Below are positions 52,423-61,542 of a stretch of 64,000 nucleotides of DNA, piece after piece. How positions within the stretch are numbered: the stretch's first letter is position 1; every line of letters starts with the position of its first letter. The stretch is from contig NZ_CP084090.1 of assembly GCF_020217425.1 (NCBI RefSeq), forward strand, positions 2,604,001 through 2,668,000. The letters run 5' to 3'. Source of the stretch: Halomicrobium urmianum (GTDB lineage: Archaea > Halobacteriota > Halobacteria > Halobacteriales > Haloarculaceae). Under the pieces are notes generated by a model, which saw only the letters and a program-made list of their open reading frames with translations, was not told the origin of the DNA and ran no database searches. Both the position numbers and the translations under genes were made by a program.

Positions 52423-54138
52423 TCAGACGGCCAGCCCCGCACCGGCCAGCGCCGTCAGGTACGTCGCCGTAGCGGCGAGCAACGCCAGGCCGGCCCGGTA
52501 TCCCACCAGCGCGCGGTCGAACCCGAGCGTGAGCCCGGTGGCTAGCGCCGTCAACAGCGCGGCCAGCAGCAGGACGTAGGCGCCGACCGCCAGTCCGAGG
52601 CCGGCCGCGTTGGCGTCGGCGACCAGCGACCCGTCGTCCCCCAGCGCGCCGGCGAGGGCCACCGTCGCACCGCCGACCAGCGGTCCGAAGACGGCCGCCG
52701 TGTTCGACAGCGTGTCCGTCACCTGCGCGACTTCCCGATGGGCCTCCCGCTCGACCGCGGCGACCTCCTCGAGGTGCTCGCCGGTCGCGACGAGCGCGTC
52801 GCCGGCCGGTCGCCCCTCGTCGGCCGCCATCGCGAGCGTGGCCGCCGCTCCCTGAATCCGCCTGCTCGGGAGGTCAGCGACCGCCGCGTCGAGCGCCGCC
52901 CGGACGCCGACTCCGAGGCGCCGCTGCCGGGCCGCGGCGTCGGCGAGGACGGTGCCGGTCTCCTCGGGGAGTTCCTCGGCGACGGCGGGAAGCGCCCGCT
53001 CGACGGACTCACCGCGCCGGACGCGGCGACCGGTGAGCGCGAGCGCGTCCGCCAGCCCCGCCTCGACGGCGCTGGTCCGCTCCCGGACCGCGACGGTCGG
53101 CCGATAGGCCGCGACGAGCGCTAGCCCGGTTCCACAACCGACGGCCGCCAGCGGCGGCGTCCAGGCGGGCAACAGGCGGGCAGCCAGTATCCACGCTGCC
53201 GCGGTGCCGCCGATTCCCGCGACGGGGATCGGCCACCGACGCGAGCGGACGTCCGGGTGCGAGCGATCGACCGACGGAGGCGGGAAGGCTACGGGCCGGC
53301 GCGCGAGCAGCCACCCGCAGGCGGCCAGCATCCCGGCTGGTAGCAGAACGTCGTACGCGATCACGATGGCGGGAAGCGACGCCGGGAACCCGGCCGCCCG
53401 GACGGCGGGCAACAGCGACGCCAGCGCCAGCGGGAGCAAGACGCCGAACGCGTACAGCGCGGTCACCGGCCCGCGGATTCCGGCGGCGAACTCGGACAGG
53501 CGCTCCCGGGTCCCCTCCAGGACGGCCGACCGCGCGCGTTCCAGGGACCGCTCGCGGCGCTCGCCCGCGGCCCGGCCGGCACTCTCGACGAGCGAGCAGG
53601 CCCGCCGGAGTTCCGGGAACCACGGTTCCCACTCCCGCGCGAACGCGTCGAGCCCCGTCCCCGGTCCGCCCCTCGCCCGGCGGACGTGGCCGCGCAGGTT
53701 CCGGGCGAGCGGTCCCGTCGCGGTACCGGCCGCGAAGGCCGCGGCCCGCTCCGGCGAGGGAGTGATCCGCATCCGCAGCGTGGCCCGCGTGACGAGGGCG
53801 GGCGCCGCGCCCAGCGCGCGCGAGCGCTTCGCGCCAGCCAGCAGCCGCGGCAGCGCTGGCCCGCCGACGGCGACGAGCACTGCGAGGCCGAGTGAGACCG
53901 CTGCGGCGACGGGTGCCCCGAGGACCGGGAGGACAGTGCCGAGTACTGTGCCGGTCGCCGCGACGGCGAGCGAGGCGCCGTAGGCGGCGGACGCGAGGGT
54001 CGCGGCGTCGATCGACCAGTCGAGGAAGCCGAGCGACCGGGCCAGGTCCGGGTCGGGGTCGACCGTCGCCGGCCAGAGCCGGGCGGACGACTGGACGAGT
54101 CGGGAGCCCGCGTTCGCGTCGGACGTCGGTTCCCTCAT
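52423..54138 (-). CDS. Archaeal TadC-type membrane platform protein (type II secretion F domain)
   Basis: This 571-residue polytopic protein has two T2SF-type modules. Each has a cytoplasmic helical part (RITPSPERAAAFAAGTATGP ... GRAAGERRERSLERARSAVL; and SAVEAGLADALALTGRRVRR ... GEHLEEVAAVEREAHREVAQ) followed by hydrophobic helices. It would form the membrane platform that couples the TadA ATPase to pilus or pseudopilus assembly. It overlaps the TadA gene by four bases (ATGA), so the two are translationally coupled. Confidence 0.88.
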   Translation of the reverse strand: MREPTSDANAGSRLVQSSARLWPATVDPDPDLARSLGFLDWSIDAATLASAAYGASLAVAATGTVLGTVLPVLGAPVAAAVSLGLAVLVAVGGPALPRLLAGAKRSRALGAAPALVTRATLRMRITPSPERAAAFAAGTATGPLARNLRGHVRRARGGPGTGLDAFAREWEPWFPELRRACSLVESAGRAAGERRERSLERARSAVLEGTRERLSEFAAGIRGPVTALYAFGVLLPLALASLLPAVRAAGFPASLPAIVIAYDVLLPAGMLAACGWLLARRPVAFPPPSVDRSHPDVRSRRWPIPVAGIGGTAAAWILAARLLPAWTPPLAAVGCGTGLALVAAYRPTVAVRERTSAVEAGLADALALTGRRVRRGESVERALPAVAEELPEETGTVLADAAARQRRLGVGVRAALDAAVADLPSRRIQGAAATLAMAADEGRPAGDALVATGEHLEEVAAVEREAHREVAQVTDTLSNTAAVFGPLVGGATVALAGALGDDGSLVADANAAGLGLAVGAYVLLLAALLTALATGLTLGFDRALVGYRAGLALLAATATYLTALAGAGLAV

Positions 54139-55985
54139 CGCTCCGGTGCGGTCGCGACGCTCTGACCGCCACTGGCGCTCGCCCCGGCGCTGGTCCGGAA
54201 GCGGTCAGCTCGCACCTCGACGGCGTCGAGGACGTCGGCGTAGCGCTCGCCGCCCTCGCGCAGCGACGCGATCAGCCCGCTGTTGCCGCGCTCGACGCGT
54301 CCGGTCGGTGCCAGCCGCTCGTTCTCGCGCCTCAGGAGCGGCGCGAAGCGGACGCCGTCGTCGCCGTCGATCACCTCCTCGACCGCTGCGACGCGCCGGT
54401 CGTGGCCGTCGGGCGGGGCCATCGTCACCACGAGGTCGGTGGCCGCGAAGGCCGACTCGGCGACGCCGAGGTCGGCGACGACGCGCTCCCGGACGGCCTC
54501 GCCGCCGTCGCCGTGGACGGTCCCGAGGACCGCGCTGGCGTTCGCGCCCACGCGCATCGCCTCGTACAGGACGCTCGCCTCCTCGCCCCGGACCTCGCCG
54601 ACGACGAGCGCGCCCTCGCCCAACCTGAGTGCGGTCCGGAGCGCCTCCGCCGGATCGAGCCCGGGGCCGTCCCCGCTGGCGGTCAGCATCGACTGGACGT
54701 CCCGACCCTCTGCCTGTAGCGCCTCGACGGGTAGCTCCGGGGTGTCCTCGATGACGAGCGTCCGAACCGCTCTGGGAAGTTCTCGCAGGAGCGCGCCCAG
54801 GGTGGTCGTCTTGCCGGCGCCGCGGGGCCCGGCAATCAGCGTCGCGGTACCGCGCTCGACGGCGACCGAGAGCAGGGCGGCGCCCCGCGACGTGATCGTC
54901 CCGGTCTCGACGAGTCGCCGGAGCGTCCACGCCTCGCGGTCGTGCGCGCGGAAGGCGAAGGTCACGCCGTCGGTGACGGGGTCGGTCGTGCCGGCGACGC
55001 GGACGCGCCGGCCGTTCACGGTGATCTCCGCGTCCAGCGTCGGGTCGACCTGCGAGAAAGCGCGACCGCTCTCCAGGCGGAACTGCGAGGCCAGCGCGTC
55101 GGCGCCACGCTCGCTCAGCCTGACGTTCGTGGCCGCGAGTTCGCCGTCGACGCGGACCCGCAAGGGCGTCCCGGCGACGGGCGCCGTCGCGAACACGTCG
55201 CTGACGCGTTCGTCCGAGAACAGGTCCACCAGAACGCCGTAGTCGGCCGTGTGCTTCTCCAGCACGGCGCCGAGGCGGTCGACGGGGTCGTCCTCGCCGG
55301 CGACTGCACGGACCGCTCTCCGCGCCGCGCCGGTCCCGCTCTCGGTCCCGTCGGCCAGTCGCTCCCGCGCGCGTTCGAGCGCCCCGAGCGCCTCGTCTGA
55401 CAGCGTCGAGACGGAGGGTTCGACGTGGTAGACCGGGAGGTCGTCGGGGCGTTCGTAGCGGCGAACGGTGCCATCGGTCGAGAGGGTACTCCGATCGACG
55501 AGGCGTCCGTCAGGCGGCGGATCGACGGCGACGCGCGCGTGGCCGACGGTCGCTCCGACGTACGGCCGCAGGTCGGCGACGCTATCGAACCGCTCGACGG
55601 ACAGCGCCAGCCCGCTCTCGGCCGCCGCGTCGGCGACGGGGCCGGCCCGTCCGACGGCCTCCCGCGCCGCGGTGACCGGTTCGTGACGCGCCCGCTCGGC
55701 GAGTCGCTCGTCCAGCGGCGCGACGCGCTCGACGAACCGACCGGCGGCGGCGAGCAGACCGGCGTCGCCGTCGAGGTACGTCCGCTCCGCGCCGCCGCGA
55801 CGCACGAGGACCCGCTCGACGTCGGCGTCGGCCGCGTCGATCACCGTCGCCCGGCAGTCCGCGGCCTCGGCCAGGCGCCCCTCGCCGGGGCAGCCGTCGG
55901 CGTCGACGACGAGTCCGCTTCCCTCGCGGCGCAGCGAACAGCGACAGTCCGGATCGGCGCGGTCGGATCGGAACCAGTCTCGCAT
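54135..55985 (-). CDS. TadA/VirB11/PilB-type secretion ATPase
   Basis: This 616-residue ATPase powers pilus or pseudopilus assembly. The N-terminal region has four Cys (DPDCRCSL, DGCPGEG, ADCRA) that may bind a metal, a feature of haloarchaeal PilB-type proteins. The motor has an FSDERVSDVFA-type N-domain, Walker A GPRGAGKTTT (about residue 390), Asp box TLVIEDTPELPV, Walker B-like GALVVGEVRGEEA and the His box TVHGDGG. The ATG at 55985 is chosen, since the open frame further upstream overlaps two other genes. Confidence 0.92.
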   Translation of the reverse strand: MRDWFRSDRADPDCRCSLRREGSGLVVDADGCPGEGRLAEAADCRATVIDAADADVERVLVRRGGAERTYLDGDAGLLAAAGRFVERVAPLDERLAERARHEPVTAAREAVGRAGPVADAAAESGLALSVERFDSVADLRPYVGATVGHARVAVDPPPDGRLVDRSTLSTDGTVRRYERPDDLPVYHVEPSVSTLSDEALGALERARERLADGTESGTGAARRAVRAVAGEDDPVDRLGAVLEKHTADYGVLVDLFSDERVSDVFATAPVAGTPLRVRVDGELAATNVRLSERGADALASQFRLESGRAFSQVDPTLDAEITVNGRRVRVAGTTDPVTDGVTFAFRAHDREAWTLRRLVETGTITSRGAALLSVAVERGTATLIAGPRGAGKTTTLGALLRELPRAVRTLVIEDTPELPVEALQAEGRDVQSMLTASGDGPGLDPAEALRTALRLGEGALVVGEVRGEEASVLYEAMRVGANASAVLGTVHGDGGEAVRERVVADLGVAESAFAATDLVVTMAPPDGHDRRVAAVEEVIDGDDGVRFAPLLRRENERLAPTGRVERGNSGLIASLREGGERYADVLDAVEVRADRFRTSAGASASGGQSVATAPER

Positions 55986-56005
55986 GCGCGAGGATGGCCT
56001 CGTCT

Positions 56006-56524
56006 TCACTGGTAAAGGCCGGGACGTGCACGGACCGGGGCGGACCGCTCGCCCAGCGGTCGCGGCCGGGCTGGTTCGCCCTCGCCGCCGGTGCGGCTCA
56101 CGGTCACGACGGGGTCCGCCGGCGTCCCGTCGAGTCGGAGGACGACCTCGTGGCGCCCGGGTCCGAACGTCAGCGGGGCGTCGGCGGTGGGCCGCAGCGG
56201 GCCGGCGAGCGTCCGCCGCCGCGTCCCGTCCGGGCGGTCCCAGGTGGCGACGGTTCCCCGGTTCGGCCGCCACTGGAGGGTCAGTCGCCGGACGCCGGCG
56301 TCGGACCAGGTGCTTCGGGGAACCGTGATCGAGACGACGCGACGAGCGCCGGCGCCCGCGATCGGGTCGTCCGCGGCCGCGAGCCGGTCGGCCGCGGCCT
56401 CGACGGTCGACAGCTGGTCCGCGACAGTGGCGTCGGTCGCCGCCCTCCGGGCGTGATCGATCGCCGGCGACGCCGCACCGACGAGCGCAGCGGCGAGGAC
56501 GACGGCCAGCACCGCCCGGTACAT
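56006..56524 (-). CDS. Small exported membrane-anchored protein of the Tad-like locus
   Basis: This 172-residue protein has an N-terminal hydrophobic anchor (MYRAVLAVVLAAALVGAA) and a helical then beta-rich body (VADQLSTVEAAADRLAAADD, RRLTLQWRPNRGTVATWD, PGRHEVVLRLDG). I recall it as a haloarchaeal family of unknown function always beside TadA. The ATG shares a base with the TGA of the upstream coiled-coil gene (TGATG). It may be a pseudopilin or assembly factor. Confidence 0.72.
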   Translation of the reverse strand: MYRAVLAVVLAAALVGAASPAIDHARRAATDATVADQLSTVEAAADRLAAADDPIAGAGARRVVSITVPRSTWSDAGVRRLTLQWRPNRGTVATWDRPDGTRRRTLAGPLRPTADAPLTFGPGRHEVVLRLDGTPADPVVTVSRTGGEGEPARPRPLGERSAPVRARPGLYQ

Positions 56525-57111
56525 CAGACGTAGTCCCGGATGCGCGCGAGGAGGCCGCCGCTTGCCGCGTCGTCCGCGTCGGTGTCCGAACCCATCCTGT
56601 CGCCGGACACGGGATCGTCGCCGGCCTCGAACCGGCCGCCGTCGACGGCGACGGCGGTTCGCTCACCGCTGCAGGCGCTGTCGAATCCGTCCCCGTCCAC
56701 GGGCCAGTCCTGCGTCGCGTCCGCTCCGGAGCGCCGTGGCGACCGTGGGTTCCGCTCGCAATTGGCGGACGGCCCGTCGGTCCGATGTTCCCGTCCGCCG
56801 GACCCGCGCCCGCCCGCGTCTGCCTGCTCGATCCGATCCTCCAGGTCCTCGACGGCGGCCAGTGCGGCGTCGGCCCGCTCGGCCACGTCGTCGTTGACGG
56901 CCCGGACGTTGCCGACGTAGCCGCGTAGCGCCTGCGTGGCCGCCTCCAGTTCGGCGATACGGTCGTTCGAGTCGGCGAGGTCGCCTTCCAGTTCTGTGAT
57001 CCGCTGCTGCCGGTCGCCGGCCGCCCGGAGCGCGTCGAGGTCGTGTTCGCCATCGGCGAGCGTCCGTTCGACCGCGCTGAGCCGCCGATCGAGTGCGTCG
57101 AGGTCGGGCAT
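56524..57111 (-). CDS. Coiled-coil protein, first gene of the Tad-like operon
   Basis: This 195-residue protein has an N-terminal coiled coil of about 100 residues (LDALDRRLSAVERTLADGEH, ITELEGDLADSNDRIAELEA, VEDLEDRIEQADAG) and a disordered acidic tail ending SGGLLARIRDYV. It probably scaffolds or regulates the ATPase encoded downstream. The ATG at 57111 (MPDLDALDRRL) is preferred to 57132, as AAATAAAGT on the minus strand (about 57131-57139) gives a leaderless start near 57110. It is divergent from cetZ. Confidence 0.75.
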   Translation of the reverse strand: MPDLDALDRRLSAVERTLADGEHDLDALRAAGDRQQRITELEGDLADSNDRIAELEAATQALRGYVGNVRAVNDDVAERADAALAAVEDLEDRIEQADAGGRGSGGREHRTDGPSANCERNPRSPRRSGADATQDWPVDGDGFDSACSGERTAVAVDGGRFEAGDDPVSGDRMGSDTDADDAASGGLLARIRDYV

Positions 57112-57191
57112 ACGCCGGAGTGGTCCCCTCACTTTATTTGAATCCCCGGCCGGGGGAAACGCTGATTACCCGTCCTCTATAGCCAACTGGT

Positions 57192-58268
57192 ATGAAAGTC
57201 GTCCTGATCGGGGTCGGCCAGGCCGGGGGGAAGATTACCCAGGCCCTCGCCGAGTTCGATTACGACATGGGATTCGAGGCGGTGCAGGGCGCGCTGGCGG
57301 TCAACACCGCCCAGGCGGACCTCCGGGAGCTCGACATCGACACGCAACTCATCGGTCAGGACCGCGTGAAGGGCCACGGGGTCGGCGGCGACAACGAGCT
57401 CGCCGCCCAGATCATGGAGGAGAACGCCACCGAGGTGATGAACGAACTGGACGGGCGCATCTCGACCGGCGCCGAGGCCATCGTCGTCACGGCCGGGCTC
57501 GGCGGCGGCACCGGATCGGGCGGCGCACCGATGCTCGCCCGCGAGCTCAAGCGGATCTACGACGTTCCCGTCTACGTGCTGGGCGTCCTCCCCGGACGCG
57601 ACGAGGGCGGCATCTACCAGGCCAACGCGGGCCGCTCGCTGAAGACCTGCGTCCGCGAGGCCGATTCCCTGCTGCTGGTCGACAACGACGCCTGGAAGGC
57701 CAGCGAGGACAGCCTGTCGGCCGGCTTCGATCGCATCAACGACGCCATCGCCCAGCGGTTCGGCCTCCTCTTCGCCTCCGGCGAGGCGGTCGACGGCGTC
57801 GGCGAGAGCGTCGTCGACTCCTCGGAGATTATCAACACCCTCCGCTCCGGCGGCATCGCCTCCATCGGCTACGCCTCTGCCCCGGCCGCCGAAGACCCCG
57901 GCGAGAACGTCAACGTGATCACCAGCGTCACCCGTAACGCCCTCCTCACCAGCATGAGCCTCCCGGACGCCATCGACGCCGACTCTGGCCTGCTCGTCGT
58001 CGCCGGTCGGCCCGACCGTATCTCCCGCAAAGGTGTCGAGCGCGCCCGCAAGTGGCTCGAGGAGGAGACCGGCAGCCTCGAGGTCCGCGGCGGTGACTTC
58101 CCCATCGACAGCGGCAAGGTCGCCTCGCTGGTCCTGCTGGGCGGCGTCGAGCGCTCGAACCGCGTCGACGAGTTCATGGAGCGGGCCACCGCTGCCAGGG
58201 AGGGGATGGCCGAGACGACCGACCCCCTCGAGGGCTTCGAGTCCGACGATCTCGACGACCTGATGTGA
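57192..58268 (+). CDS. cetZ: CetZ-family tubulin-like cytoskeletal GTPase
   Basis: This 358-residue protein begins MKVVLIGVGQAGGKITQAL and has the tubulin/FtsZ signature GLGGGTGSGGAPML for GTP binding. KTCVREADSLLLVDNDAW and LRSGGIASIGYASAPA lie in the core. The C-terminus ends with an acidic tail (FESDDLDDLM). CetZ proteins polymerise with GTP and control cell shape, rod formation and motility in haloarchaea. Which CetZ paralogue this is cannot be told. It is divergent from the Tad-like pilus operon with only 80 bases between, suggesting shared control. Confidence 0.93.
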   Translation: MKVVLIGVGQAGGKITQALAEFDYDMGFEAVQGALAVNTAQADLRELDIDTQLIGQDRVKGHGVGGDNELAAQIMEENATEVMNELDGRISTGAEAIVVTAGLGGGTGSGGAPMLARELKRIYDVPVYVLGVLPGRDEGGIYQANAGRSLKTCVREADSLLLVDNDAWKASEDSLSAGFDRINDAIAQRFGLLFASGEAVDGVGESVVDSSEIINTLRSGGIASIGYASAPAAEDPGENVNVITSVTRNALLTSMSLPDAIDADSGLLVVAGRPDRISRKGVERARKWLEEETGSLEVRGGDFPIDSGKVASLVLLGGVERSNRVDEFMERATAAREGMAETTDPLEGFESDDLDDLM

Positions 58269-58371
58269 CCGCCGGGCCGGCACGCGAGTTCGCTGCCGGT
58301 CTCCCGCTCACAGCCGCGAACTGAGCCCGGTCGCCGCCCGGTTCGTTGCGCTCCGCTCGCTGGTTCTATCG

Positions 58372-59518
58372 TCACCTGTCGCCCCAGCCGTCGCTGTCGT
58401 TCCACTCGTCGTCGCCCCAGCCTCCGTCGTCCCAGTCCTCCCCGTCGCTGTCGTCGCCAGCGCCTGTCCCCCCGTCGTCGCTCCCGTCGGTCCAGCCGTC
58501 GCCATCGCCCCACTCGTCGTCGCCCGCGTCGCTTTCGCTCCGGTCGTCGCTGTTCTCGTCGTCGCCCCCAGTCGTCGCTGCTCGATTCCTCGTCGCCGTC
58601 CCAGCCGTCGCCCCAGTCCGGACCGTCTGATTCGTCGGTCGCGCCGTCGGCGGCTTCGGTCGCAGTCGCGGTGTCCGCCTCGGCCGTCGACTGATCGGCG
58701 CCCTCCGTCGCGACTGACTCGTCGCCGGACTCGGTTCCCCCGTCCGTTCCGTTCGCGTCCGTCTTCCCGTCGTCCGTCGGGCTGGCGGGAGTGACGGTAG
58801 CGGTCTCCTGATCGTCCGCCGGGGTGGGCGTCGCGTTGGCGTCGTTCGGTTCGGTGGCTCCGCCGTCCGTCCCCTCGCCGTCGGTTCCGTAGCCGTCGCT
58901 CCACTCGTCGCCCCACTCGCCGGTCTGGTCGTCCCCGTTGCCCCCGTTTCGGCTGTCCTCGTCCCAGCCGTCGTCGCCCCAGCCGTCCTCGTCGAACCCG
59001 TCGCCGCCTTCGTCGGCCGTCTCGTCGGTCGCGTCCCCGTCGGGTTCGGTCGCTCTCTGGTCGGACTCGGTCGCGTTCTCGGCAGAGTCGCCCCCGGATT
59101 CGGTCGCAGTCGGGACCCAGGCGTCGCCTCCGCTGCCGTCGTCGCTCCCGCCGTCCGCATCGCCGCCGCCCCACTCGTCGGCGTCACCCCACTCCTCGCC
59201 GTCGCCGTCTGCGTCGCCTCCCCAGTCCCAGTCACTGCCGTCGTCCTCACTCTCGATCTCCTCCGAGTCGTTTCAGCTCCAGTCCTCGTCGGTCTCCTTG
59301 GAGTCGTTCCAACTCCAGTCGCTCTCAGAGTCGTCAGACTCGTTCCAGTCGGACTCCCAGTCGCTGTCGGACTCGTTCCACTCGGTGTCGTCACCGGCGT
59401 CCCAGTCCTGGGCGCTCGCGACGCCCGCGCCCATGGAGAGGGACACGACCACGGCGAGGATCGCTGTCAGGCGAACTGTGCGACGCGTTGCGGATGCCAC
59501 AGTTGATTTCGCGGACAT
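58372..59518 (-). pseudogene. Secreted Asp/Trp/Gly/Ser-rich protein, broken by in-frame TGA and one-base insertion
   Basis: It begins MSAKSTVASATRRTVRLTAI with a Sec signal cleaved after VASA, then low-complexity acidic repeats (WDAGDDTEWNESDSDWESDW). The unit SDWSWNDSKE is followed by EDWS-stop-NDSEE, so the TGA at 59273-59275 stands exactly where the previous unit has TGG (Trp). The same frame then runs on (EWGDADEWGGGDADGGSDDG) to DDWG near 58570. There an extra base in a run of five C (58565-58569, plus strand) shifts the frame, and the shifted frame continues in the same style to DSDGWGDR and stop. The span is 382 codons plus one base. A TATA-like box lies at 59546. Confidence 0.7.
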
Positions 59519-59545
59519 TGCACCCGGACAAATCGGCGGAGGTGT

Positions 59546-59555
59546 GATATAAACC
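59546..59555 (-). promoter_or_regulatory. TATA-like element of the Asp/Trp-rich protein gene
   Basis: The minus strand reads GGTTTATATC, centred about 32 bases before the ATG at 59518. It is the clearest TATA-like match in this region. The remaining sequence to 59815 holds no gene that I can see. Confidence 0.5.
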
Positions 59556-59815
59556 GAATACGCTGGGGGTGAGTCCGCGTCGATTGCCGCCGTTTTCGCC
59601 GATTTGATCACCGCCACTGCCCGTGAACGGCCCCCTGTCTTTATTACTCCGTAGTTAGTTGGAATAAAATTCTGATCAGCCTGCCGTCGGGCGGATGTTC
59701 GATTCGGTGGTCCGTAGCCTCGGCGAATAGCTTCGAAGAGAGGGCCTGGTCCTGGACTGACCCGGCAGGACGCCGACGTCGATAGCGTCTCCGGGTCAGT
59801 TCGACGCGTCGCCGG

Positions 59816-61159
59816 TCAGACGAGGCTGCTGCCGTCGAACTCGGCGCGCTCGTAGTCGACGTCCATCAGGTCGAGAATCGTCGGCGCGATGTCGTAGAGG
59901 TCGACGTCGTCGATGCGAGCGCCGGGTTCGTCGACGAGCAGCGTGGCGTTGTCGAAGCTGTGCATGCCGTTGCGCGGCCCCATCCCGAAGACGTCCTCGG
60001 AATCCTTGAAGCCGGCCTTGAGGTCGAACCCGTGGTTCGGGACGACGACCAGGTCGGGCGCGATGTCGTCGTGGTCGCCGCGGAAGGCGTCCTCCTTGGT
60101 GACGACGCGGTCGGCCACCTTGTTGCCGTTCGGACCCTCCAGGGCCTCCAGTTCGGCCTTGAGCTCGTCACGGACCTGCTCGTACTCGTCCTGGGGGACG
60201 CTGCCGCGGGGCTCGCGGCCCTCGAGGTTGATGTAGAAGCGACCGGGGATCAGCGAGTAGGCGCGGGTGTCCTCAGCGATGTCGCCGAGGTTCTCGTGGT
60301 CGTCGTCCTCGTAGGAGAGCCACCCCTCCTGCTCGAGCCACTCGTTGAAGTGGACCTCGTATTCGAGCGTGGTGAAGCCGTGGTCGGAGGCGACCATCAT
60401 CGTGACGTCGTCCGGCAGCATTTCACGGAGTCGGCCGAGGTAGTCGTCGACCTTCTCGTAGAACTCCAGGAACGCCTCCCTGTTTTCCCCGTCTTGCTCG
60501 TAGTCCCTGAACAGGAAGTGGTTCACCCGGTCGGTGGTCATGAAGACGCCGAAGAAGAGGTCCCAGTCGTCCTCCTGGACGTACTTCTGGAACGCCTCGA
60601 ACCGCTTGTCGATCGTCTCGTGGGCGTCCTCGATGAACTCCGACTTGTCGTCCTGGTGGCCGAGTTTGGCGTTGACGTCGATGCGGTAGTCGATGCCGTC
60701 AAGGTAGTCGGCGAGCTCGTCGGGATAGGCGGCGTCGTCGACGCCAGGCGAGAGGAACCCGGAGACCATCCGCTGGACGTTGCGCTGCGGCGGGAAGGTG
60801 ACGGGGACGTTCAGCACGGTGGCGTCGCGCCCGTCGTCGACGACGCGGTCCCAGACGCGGGTCGCCTGGACGTCGCGACCCATCGGGACGTAGGTGTCGT
60901 AGGAGCCGACCTCCCGGTCCTGGAAGCCGTAGACGCCCGTCTCGCCGGGGTTGACGCCCGTCGTGAGCGACGGCCAGCAGGCGGACGACTCCGGGGGCAC
61001 GATGCTGTCGATCGGTCCGGCGCTGCCCTCGTCAGCCAGCGCGGTCAGGTTCGGGAACCGATCCGGATTGTCCTCGATCAGACTGTACGGTACCCCGTCG
61101 ATGCCGAAGAAGGCGACGCGGGGACCCTCGTCGCCGCGAAGACGGTCGAACAGACCCAT
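59816..61159 (-). CDS. Alkaline-phosphatase-superfamily hydrolase (nucleotide pyrophosphatase/phosphodiesterase type)
   Basis: This 447-residue enzyme has the metal-binding opening VAFFGIDGVPYSLIEDN, the nucleophile region SSACWPSLTTGVNPGETGVY with the catalytic Ser/Thr, and the later metal ligands TMMVASDHGFTTLE and HSFDNATLLVDEPG. It would hydrolyse phosphodiesters or phosphate monoesters, or act as a phosphoglycerate-mutase-like enzyme, with two divalent metals. No signal peptide is present, so it is cytoplasmic. It is a common stand-alone gene in haloarchaea with unknown substrate. Confidence 0.88.
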   Translation of the reverse strand: MGLFDRLRGDEGPRVAFFGIDGVPYSLIEDNPDRFPNLTALADEGSAGPIDSIVPPESSACWPSLTTGVNPGETGVYGFQDREVGSYDTYVPMGRDVQATRVWDRVVDDGRDATVLNVPVTFPPQRNVQRMVSGFLSPGVDDAAYPDELADYLDGIDYRIDVNAKLGHQDDKSEFIEDAHETIDKRFEAFQKYVQEDDWDLFFGVFMTTDRVNHFLFRDYEQDGENREAFLEFYEKVDDYLGRLREMLPDDVTMMVASDHGFTTLEYEVHFNEWLEQEGWLSYEDDDHENLGDIAEDTRAYSLIPGRFYINLEGREPRGSVPQDEYEQVRDELKAELEALEGPNGNKVADRVVTKEDAFRGDHDDIAPDLVVVPNHGFDLKAGFKDSEDVFGMGPRNGMHSFDNATLLVDEPGARIDDVDLYDIAPTILDLMDVDYERAEFDGSSLV

Positions 61160-61277
61160 ACGTTCACTTCAGCGTTCTGGGACAAGAAGCTTCTTTTCGC
61201 GGACGACCGCGGTGTTCGTCTGAGAAGCCGGCAATTATAGCGGCCCCGCTATCGCACAGCCGACAGGACGACGCGTA

Positions 61278-61385
61278 TCAGCCGTCGTCAGTCTCGGTTC
61301 TGTCCGCGTCCCCGTCGTCTCCCTCGAAGTTCGCCGGAACGACCGTCAGGTGGTCCACGCCGAGGGGCTGTCGTCTCGTAGCCAT
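61278..61385 (-). CDS. Possible 35-residue small protein
   Basis: The short frame MATRRQPLGVDHLTVVPANF ends in an acidic tail (DGDADRTETDDG). G/C third-position preference is good. A TATA-like ATTACTTTA on the minus strand (about 61411-61421) lies some 30 bases before the ATG, as expected for a leaderless gene. The frame is open further upstream but that part lies within the promoter. The protein resembles small acidic haloarchaeal proteins but I cannot name a family. Confidence 0.45.
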   Translation of the reverse strand: MATRRQPLGVDHLTVVPANFEGDDGDADRTETDDG

Positions 61386-61542
61386 CACGGGTGCACCTAG
61401 CCACTGCACAGTAAAGTAATTACCCATGCTCATAACTAATCGGAAATACTGGCCGCGATTACCAGGAGGTATAGGCACCGCTGTCGGCGAGAGCGACGTG
61501 AAAAAGTACTGCTCGTCGGGGGCCGTTCCGAGCAAGTAGTCG

